From Ruegeria atlantica (lineage in GTDB: Bacteria; Pseudomonadota; Alphaproteobacteria; Rhodobacterales; Rhodobacteraceae), in NCBI RefSeq assembly GCF_013032455.1, contig NZ_WQCF01000008.1, positions 1 through 64,000 on the forward strand: a DNA stretch of 64,000 bases. The letters run 5' to 3'. The translations under genes were made by a program, and so were the position numbers. Shown here one piece after another: positions 58,871 through 64,000 of the stretch. Under the pieces are notes generated by a model that ran no database searches, was not told where the DNA came from, and saw only the letters and a program-made list of their open reading frames with translations. Position 1 is the stretch's first letter. Each line of letters starts with the position of its first letter.

Positions 58871-59905
58871 TCAGACAAAGTCCATCATGCATCCGCTGTC
58901 AAAAGCGATCGGCTCGAAGAAAGTGTCCATAGGGTTTGGCTCCTCGCCCGGTGCGCCTTCGGGCGCGGATGGTGCGTCGTCGCAAATGCCCCAAGTCAGC
59001 AGGAAATCATCATCGTCCGCTGGTTCTGATGCATCCATTTTGAATTCGTCGACCAGTATCAGTAAATCGTTCACGAAGTTTTTGATTGCAGCAAGGAAGA
59101 TTTCAACGTCGAAGCACTCAAATGTGGGGTCACCTGATTCTGTGACGTCAGTACCCGGAGTTTCCTCCTCCGGCTCCTCGGTTTCTGTGATGTTTGTATC
59201 GGGAGTTTCTTCGACTGGTTCCTCGGTCTCGGTGACGTCAGTGTCCGGTGCTTCCTCGTCTGGATCGTCGGTTTCGGTGACCTCTGTATCGGGCGTAACG
59301 TCGTCCGGGTCTTCGGTCTCAGTGACGTCGGTGTCTGTTATGTCGTCGTCCGGCTTTTCGGTTTCGGTGACATCACTGTCCGGGTTTTCGGACACCGGGT
59401 TTTCGGGTTCCGCCACGTCGTCCGTGGGCGGGGTTGGGGTGGCACCGTTGTCCAGCACCACTTCGGCATCTGTGGTGGCAAAGTTCTGGGTCACCATGAC
59501 GGCGTCCCATCCATTGTAGTCGCCCTCTTCAATTCCGATTCCGATAAATTCGTAATCGGGGTTCAGAATGTTGGCGCGGTGGCCGGGGCTGTCCATCAGG
59601 CTTTGATGCAGCTGTTCGACGTCATCGCTGATGCCTTCAGCCCCGCGTTCCGATTGCCATGCGATGTTCTCGCCCGAGCGCCAGTTGCCGGTGAAATCGA
59701 ACCCGGCATCCTCCATCCGTTCTGTTGCGCTGGAACCGCCCGAGCCTGTGTGGCTGAAGGTGTTGGTGTTCAGCATCCAGGTGCTGTGATCCTCGGCCGA
59801 GTCGTTCAGCTGTGTTTCCAATTGCAGCGGGTTTAGCCCGCGGGATGTGCGTTCGCCGTTGATCAGCGCCAGCATTTCTTGCTCGAATGTACTTGCAGTC
59901 GACAT
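58871..59905 (-). CDS. CAP/SCP-domain protein with acidic 15-residue repeats
   Basis: A 344-residue protein. Residues 10-150 form a CAP (SCP/PR-1) domain with His51 (TFSHTG), the conserved Glu of RSGENIAW (Glu79) and His109 (GHRANIL), the usual cavity residues. Residues 178-260 are five and a half tandem copies of a 15-residue unit (DVTETExPxxxTPDT), very rich in Asp, Glu, Thr and Pro. The C-terminal 85 residues are unmatched. No classical signal peptide is visible, so type I secretion or an unusual export route is possible. The very acidic linker suggests an extracellular spacer. The function of bacterial CAP proteins is mostly unknown. Confidence 0.85.
   Translation of the reverse strand: MSTASTFEQEMLALINGERTSRGLNPLQLETQLNDSAEDHSTWMLNTNTFSHTGSGGSSATERMEDAGFDFTGNWRSGENIAWQSERGAEGISDDVEQLHQSLMDSPGHRANILNPDYEFIGIGIEEGDYNGWDAVMVTQNFATTDAEVVLDNGATPTPPTDDVAEPENPVSENPDSDVTETEKPDDDITDTDVTETEDPDDVTPDTEVTETDDPDEEAPDTDVTETEEPVEETPDTNITETEEPEEETPGTDVTESGDPTFECFDVEIFLAAIKNFVNDLLILVDEFKMDASEPADDDDFLLTWGICDDAPSAPEGAPGEEPNPMDTFFEPIAFDSGCMMDFV
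59126..59374. repeat. 45-bp minisatellite inside the CAP-domain gene
   Basis: Five full and one partial 45-bp units encode the 15-residue acidic repeat. The plus strand shows the recurring words GTGACGTC and TCCTCGGTTTC. Unit number may vary between strains through slippage. Confidence 0.85.
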
Positions 59906-60130
59906 TGTTGCCTCCGTTTGAATGGTCGTCTGGATAGACGAGGCCAGTTACAGGGGGCGTCGGAAGAACGGATAGAGCTGTTGAACTTTTAGGGGAATTT
60001 CAGCGCATGGACGCTACCTAAGCGAGATTCGCTGCGCTGCAAAATGCCGAGCAAAATGGTGCTGAAACGGATTTGGCAGCTTATCGCACACGGCTGTGGC
60101 TGATTCGGCGGATTACAACCGGTGCTTGAA

Positions 60131-60161
60131 ACGACAAACCCCCGGGCGGGGCCTCGGGGGT
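60131..60161 (-). terminator. Terminator of rpsU
   Basis: On the minus strand, stem ACCCCCG / CGGGGGT (60061-60055 side first) with a 10-nt loop is followed by TTTGTCGTTT. It lies 42 bases after the rpsU stop. The other 225 bases of the gap between the CAP gene and here hold nothing recognisable. Confidence 0.8.
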
Positions 60162-60202
60162 CGTCAAATAGTGTCATCCAAAGCTGGAGGAGCGTCAGGT
60201 GC

Positions 60203-60409
60203 TTAGAGCAAACCTTCGCGCTGTGCTTTCTTACGTGCCAGTTTACGGGCACGGCGGATCGCTTCAGCTTTCTCGCGCGCTTTTTTCTCGGACGGTTTCT
60301 CGAAATGTTGCTTCAGCTTCATTTCACGGAACACGCCTTCGCGCTGCAGCTTTTTCTTCAGGGCACGAAGCGCCTGATCGACGTTATTGTCGCGAACACT
60401 AACCTGCAT
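60203..60409 (-). CDS. rpsU: 30S ribosomal protein S21
   Basis: A 68-residue basic ribosomal protein: [43 protein letters not shown] is the full S21 signature, and the C-terminus is Lys- and Arg-rich. It binds late on the platform of the small subunit near the anti-Shine-Dalgarno sequence. The length is typical of alphaproteobacteria. It is a single-gene unit with its own terminator, transcribed away from the COQ9 gene. Confidence 0.98.
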   Translation of the reverse strand: MQVSVRDNNVDQALRALKKKLQREGVFREMKLKQHFEKPSEKKAREKAEAIRRARKLARKKAQREGLL

Positions 60410-60520
60410 GTGGTTGTCACCACCTTTCTAGATAGAGTTGCAAGGAAATTGCAGGAGTTGGCCGTATAGCAAAGCCGGTCTATCTTGTCTAGTACTGGTC
60501 CCCAGAACCGGAGAACCGCC

Positions 60521-61213
60521 ATGACAGTGACCTATGAAGATGCCAAACAACAGCTTTTGGACGCGATTCTGACCCATGTACCCTTTGATGGCTGGTCCGA
60601 GACCAGCTTTCGCGCGGCGTTCGCCGATTGCGATCTGGATGACGGTCTGGCGCGCGCGATATGCCCGCGCGGCGCAGTCGATCTGGCGCTGGCGTTTCAT
60701 GCGCGCGGGGATGCGGCCATGGTAGAGCGTCTGAAATCCACGGACCTGAGCGAGCTGAAATTCCGCGACCGCGTGGCCGCCGCCGTCCGGTTCCGGCTGG
60801 AGGCTGTCCCAGACAAGGAACTGGTGCGCCGGGGCATGACGCTGTTTTCGCTGCCGACCCATGCGGCGGATGGCGCAAAGGCGCTTTGGCAGACCTGCGA
60901 CCTGATCTGGGACACGTTGGGCGATACCTCGGATGACGTGAACTGGTACACCAAGCGCGCTACTCTGTCGGGGGTATATTCCTCGACCCTGCTATTCTGG
61001 CTGGGCGATGATTCTCCGGATCACCAGAAAACGTGGGAGTTTCTGGACCGTCGTATCGATAATGTGATGCAGTTCGAAAAGCTTAAGGCTCAGGTGAACG
61101 ACAATCCACTGTTCAAGCCGTTTCTTGCTGTGCCTAACTGGTTCGCCAGCCAGGTGAAGCCCCCTGTGAAAATGCGGGATGATCTGCCCGGGATGCTGAA
61201 TCCGCGCAAGTAA
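60521..61213 (+). CDS. COQ9 family protein
   Basis: A 230-residue protein of the COQ9 family, a lipid-binding helper of ubiquinone biosynthesis with a TetR-like helical fold. AKQQLLDAILTHVPFDGWSETSFRAAFADCDLDDGLARAICPRGAVDLALAFHARGD is the diagnostic N-terminal part. LWQTCDLIWDTLGDTSDDVNWYTKRATLSGVYSSTLLFWLGDDSPD matches the conserved second half. In mitochondria COQ9 presents quinone intermediates to COQ7; the bacterial role is probably similar. The ATG at 60521 follows CCGGAG by 7 bases. UbiA (42650) acts in the same pathway. Confidence 0.93.
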   Translation: MTVTYEDAKQQLLDAILTHVPFDGWSETSFRAAFADCDLDDGLARAICPRGAVDLALAFHARGDAAMVERLKSTDLSELKFRDRVAAAVRFRLEAVPDKELVRRGMTLFSLPTHAADGAKALWQTCDLIWDTLGDTSDDVNWYTKRATLSGVYSSTLLFWLGDDSPDHQKTWEFLDRRIDNVMQFEKLKAQVNDNPLFKPFLAVPNWFASQVKPPVKMRDDLPGMLNPRK

Positions 61214-61268
61214 GCATCTGGGCCTTCCAGAAATTGCCTGCTAGGCATTGGGCAAAGGAGATTTGCCC

Positions 61269-62255
61269 ATGACCCAGACGATGCGCGCTGTTGAGATCAC
61301 CGAACCTGGTGGTCCCGAAGTTCTGCAACTGACGACCCGCCCGATGCCCGAAGCGACGCAGGGCCAAGTGGTAATAAAGGTTGCTTATGCCGGGGTGAAC
61401 CGTCCAGATGCGCTGCAACGCGCGGGCTCTTACAACCCGCCGCCGGGTGCCAGCGATCTGCCGGGGCTGGAGGTTTCGGGTGAAGTGGTCGCCATCGGGG
61501 CCGGGGTTGATTCTCTGTCCTTGGGGGACAGTGTCTGCGCGCTGGTGCCGGGCGGGGGGTACGCCGAATATGTGGCAGCCCCTGCGGCCCATTGTTTGCC
61601 AATCCCATCGGGCATGAACATGAAAGAAGCTGCCTGCTTACCCGAGACCCTATTTACTGTCTGGTCCAACGTTTTCTCTCGTGGCGGTCTGAAGGCCGGT
61701 GAACGGTTTCTGGTTCATGGTGGCTCGAGCGGGATTGGGACAACGGCGATCCAACTGGCCAATGCCTTTGGTGCCCGTGTCTTTGCCACCGCCGGATCGG
61801 ATGAGAAATGCGCGGCTTGTGTCAAGCTGGGTGCCGAGAAGGCGATTAACTACCGCGATGAGGATTTCGTTGCGTTGATGCGGGCTGAGGGTGGCGCGAA
61901 CCTGATCCTTGATATGGTGGGTGGCGACTATATCCCACGTAACATTAAGGCGCTGGCGGATGATGGGCGGCTAGTGCAAATCGCATTCCTGCAGGGACCG
62001 GTGGTTAAAGTGAACTTTGCCCATGTAATGATGCGCCGCTTGACTATTACAGGCAGCACCTTGCGCCCGCAAAGTGATCTGGCCAAAGCAAGGATTGCTC
62101 AGGATCTGCGAGAGGCGGTCTGGCCATTGCTGGACGCCGGGAGAATTGCGCCGGTGATGGACAGTGAGTTCGCGCTAGCTGATGCCGCCGCCGCGCATGC
62201 GCATATGGAAAGCTCAAAACATATAGGTAAGATCGTTTTGAACGTGGCAGGTTAA
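61269..62255 (+). CDS. NAD(P)H quinone oxidoreductase (PIG3 family)
   Basis: A 328-residue medium-chain reductase of the PIG3/TP53I3 type. MRAVEITEPGGPEVLQLTTRPMPEATQGQVVIKVAYAGVNRPDALQRAGSYNPPPGASDLPGLEVSGEVVAIG is the N-terminal catalytic domain, and FLVHGGSSGIGTTAIQLANAFGARVFATAGSDEKC the NADPH-binding Rossmann fold. It probably reduces ortho-quinones. The ATG at 61269 has AAGGAG 9 bases upstream; a further in-frame codon at 61248 is not needed. It lies 55 bases after the COQ9 gene on the same strand, so a common transcript is likely. Confidence 0.93.
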   Translation: MTQTMRAVEITEPGGPEVLQLTTRPMPEATQGQVVIKVAYAGVNRPDALQRAGSYNPPPGASDLPGLEVSGEVVAIGAGVDSLSLGDSVCALVPGGGYAEYVAAPAAHCLPIPSGMNMKEAACLPETLFTVWSNVFSRGGLKAGERFLVHGGSSGIGTTAIQLANAFGARVFATAGSDEKCAACVKLGAEKAINYRDEDFVALMRAEGGANLILDMVGGDYIPRNIKALADDGRLVQIAFLQGPVVKVNFAHVMMRRLTITGSTLRPQSDLAKARIAQDLREAVWPLLDAGRIAPVMDSEFALADAAAAHAHMESSKHIGKIVLNVAG

Positions 62256-62277
62256 CCTAAACAGCGCGCGGGCCGTT

Positions 62278-63138
62278 TCAGGCGACGGCCCGGCGATACA
62301 GGTGCCATGTGGCGTGGCCCAGTACCGGCATAACGACGATCAGACCCAGAAGCATCGGAATCGCACCGATAGCCAACATCGCGGCGACGATAAAGCCCCA
62401 TGCCAGAATGACTCTCGGATTGTGGCGCAGCACCCGGACCGAAGTCACAACCGCCACTGGCAGACCCACTTTGCGGTCCAGCAGTAACGGAAAGCTGACC
62501 ACACTAATCGCCAGCGCGACCAGGGCAAACAGGAAGCCTACAGCGTTGCCGAATATGATCATCGTCCAGCCTGCTCCGGTAGTGAACACCTGTGTTACAA
62601 ACGAGCCGAAGGATGTGGGTAGATCAGGGCCAAGCGTGTGCACAAAAATGCTCTGCGCGACCATCAGCCATATCAACAGCCACATGACCAGATAAAAGCC
62701 TAGCATCAAAATGGCCCCGAACGAGGGTGATCTGAACACACCGAACGCGTCCAGCCAATGCACGTCGCCGCCTTGCTCACGTTTGCGGCTGATTTCATAC
62801 AGGCCCACTGCGGCAACAGGGCCAATCAGGGCAAATCCCATAATCAGCGGGGCCAGCAATGGCACCATGTTGCGATTCAAGCCAAAGCCAAACATCAACA
62901 AGCCCGCGATGGGGTAGATTAGAACGATGAATATGGCATCGGCCCGAGTTTCCAGAAAATCGTTATAACCCGCCCGCAAACAGGCTTTCAGATCCTGCAT
63001 TGTCAGGGTCTGCACCACCGGCAAGTGCCGTGTATCTGCGCTGCCGATGCGGTTCACGCTTTCTGCTATGTGATCGCCGGTCGCACTGATGTTTCTAGCG
63101 GCCCAGCTGATCGGGTTTCCAATCGTTTTGGCCATCAT
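62278..63138 (-). CDS. DUF2189 family membrane protein
   Basis: A 286-residue inner-membrane protein of the DUF2189 family, common in Rhodobacteraceae. A soluble N-terminus (about 1-45) is followed by six hydrophobic helices: IFIVLIYPIAGLLMFGFG, APLIMGFALIGPVAAVGLYEISRKREQGGDVHWLDAFGVFRSPSFGAILMLGFYLVMWLLIWLMV and others. The conserved loop ends RKREQGGDVHWLDAF. The function is unknown. Two consecutive ATG codons (63138 and 63135) follow GGGAG; the first is listed. It converges with the quinone oxidoreductase gene. Confidence 0.88.
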   Translation of the reverse strand: MMAKTIGNPISWAARNISATGDHIAESVNRIGSADTRHLPVVQTLTMQDLKACLRAGYNDFLETRADAIFIVLIYPIAGLLMFGFGLNRNMVPLLAPLIMGFALIGPVAAVGLYEISRKREQGGDVHWLDAFGVFRSPSFGAILMLGFYLVMWLLIWLMVAQSIFVHTLGPDLPTSFGSFVTQVFTTGAGWTMIIFGNAVGFLFALVALAISVVSFPLLLDRKVGLPVAVVTSVRVLRHNPRVILAWGFIVAAMLAIGAIPMLLGLIVVMPVLGHATWHLYRRAVA

Positions 63139-63327
63139 TTTCCTCTCCCTTTGCATTGCAGCGCAGCAGAGTGGATCCGGAGACAGTTACCCTTGGCCGG
63201 ACCAGCCAGCAACGCCCGACGAATAGTATAGCACATTTTTTCACCTTGCGGTTGCGTGATGCAGATTCGAGCCGATTGCCCTTATTTTCAGGCGTGTTAG
63301 CTTGGGGTCAGGCAACAGGAGGTCAGC

Positions 63328-64000
63328 ATGCAGCAAACGGCAAGAACCGTCGTCATTCATGAACACGGCGGCCCCGAAGTTCTGAAGATCGAAGACCGAC
63401 CCGTGGGCGATCCCGGCCCCGGTGAGGTCCGTATCCGCCATCACGCCTGCGGGCTGAATTTCATTGATGTTTATCAGCGGACGGGGCTCTATCCGTTAAG
63501 CCTTCCGCACCCGTTGGGTATGGAAGCCGCTGGCGTGATCGAGGCTGTCGGCGAAGGGGTAACCCATCTTGAGCCCGGTCAGCGCGCAGCCTATGCCGCC
63601 GCGCCTGCCGGGGCCTACTCTGAGGCGCGCGTAATGAATGCCGCACAGGTGTGCCCGTTGCCTGATGGGATTTCTTACGACGCGGCGGCGGCAATGATGC
63701 TCAAGGGAATGACGGTTGAATATCTGTTTCATCGAACGACACCGCTAAAGCGCGGCGACACAGTCTTGTTTCATGCGGCTGCAGGCGGGGTTGGGTTGAT
63801 TGCCTGCCAGTGGGCCAAATCAGAAGGGATCACTCTGATCGGCACGGCCGGGACGGACGACAAATGCAGCCTGGCGCGGTTCAACGGCGCGACCCATTGC
63901 ATCAACTATCGCACCGAGAACTTTGCCGAGAGGGTGGCTGAGATCACTAGCGGCGAAGGAGTGGATGTGGTGATGGACTCGATCGGGGCCAGCACGTTCA
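63328..64000 (+). CDS. Quinone oxidoreductase (QorA-like), 3' end outside the window
   Basis: At least 224 residues of a zeta-crystallin/QorA-type NADPH:quinone reductase. The start reads TARTVVIHEHGGPEVLKIEDRPVGDPGPGEVRIRHHACGLNFIDVYQRTGLYPLSLPHPLGMEAAGVIEAVG, then VLFHAAAGGVGLIACQWAKSEGITLIGTAGTDDKC (NADPH site) and GVDVVMDSIGAS. The ATG at 63328 has AGGAGG 5-6 bases upstream. The window ends inside the Rossmann domain, about 100 residues before the expected stop. It is a second member of the family besides the gene at 61269, closer to QorA proper. Confidence 0.93.
   Translation, partial: MQQTARTVVIHEHGGPEVLKIEDRPVGDPGPGEVRIRHHACGLNFIDVYQRTGLYPLSLPHPLGMEAAGVIEAVGEGVTHLEPGQRAAYAAAPAGAYSEARVMNAAQVCPLPDGISYDAAAAMMLKGMTVEYLFHRTTPLKRGDTVLFHAAAGGVGLIACQWAKSEGITLIGTAGTDDKCSLARFNGATHCINYRTENFAERVAEITSGEGVDVVMDSIGASTF

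Noticed and set aside
59126..59374. CRISPR array (regular 45-bp repeats)
   Set aside because: The repeats lie in frame inside a protein-coding gene, have no unique spacers and encode an acidic peptide repeat.

Overview
The window reads as chromosomal DNA of a marine alphaproteobacterium of the Roseobacter group (Rhodobacteraceae, Ruegeria/Roseovarius-like). Support comes from a DMSP lyase of the DddQ type, alphaproteobacterial hemC/hemE, COQ9, a plant-type glutamate-cysteine ligase, the initiator tRNA with an AGG/CCT anticodon stem, high GC and tightly overlapping genes. The species assignment is an inference; no 16S rRNA gene is present.

Region 1 (1-10.6 kb) is an integrated element of about 10.5 kb sitting in the 3' end of an initiator tRNA-Met gene. 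A 32-bp perfect direct repeat (24-55 and 10545-10576) inside a longer imperfect one marks attL and attR, and a P4-type tyrosine integrase lies next to attR. Inside are a leishmanolysin-like metallopeptidase gene with a broken 5' end, a frameshifted RstA/Rep-type replication initiator, a small conserved protein, an excisionase-like HTH protein, a protein of unknown function and a convergent aspartate 4-decarboxylase / aspartate:alanine antiporter pair. That pair is a known two-gene module that makes proton motive force and alanine.

Region 2 (11.0-14.7 kb) holds a two-helix potassium channel and an AI-2E-type permease / HlyD-type fusion protein / DUF2955 membrane protein operon.

Region 3 (14.7-26.8 kb) is the metabolic centrepiece. 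An RpiR regulator and a Rieske oxygenase diverge from a translationally coupled operon. The operon encodes a flavin/GcvT demethylase-like dehydrogenase, a zinc-type/MDR reductase, DMSP lyase DddQ, an enolase-superfamily enzyme, a tiny cupin and a second enolase-superfamily enzyme. An AT-rich promoter region, a small membrane protein, a third enolase-superfamily enzyme and a class III aminotransferase follow. Together they look like a catabolic system for DMSP plus one or more N-methylated betaines or hydroxyproline-like osmolytes; the exact substrate is not visible from sequence.

Region 4 (27.0-64.0 kb) is mainly housekeeping: hemC/hemE, a CoA-transferase, an ABC exporter, an S49 peptidase, a Ca2+/Na+ antiporter, an SDR, uvrC, a DMT permease, pgsA-moaD-moaE, an OmpA-like protein, ubiA, rsmE, a GNAT protein, glutamate-cysteine ligase, pheS and pheT, ytoQ, a GST, mscS, ald with its Lrp regulator, a CPBP protease, ppk2, a CAP-domain repeat protein, rpsU, coq9, a quinone oxidoreductase, a DUF2189 protein and a partial second quinone oxidoreductase. 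Accessory-looking insertions interrupt it at 39.7 kb (orphan protein) and between pheS and pheT (orphan protein plus an inverted-repeat element).
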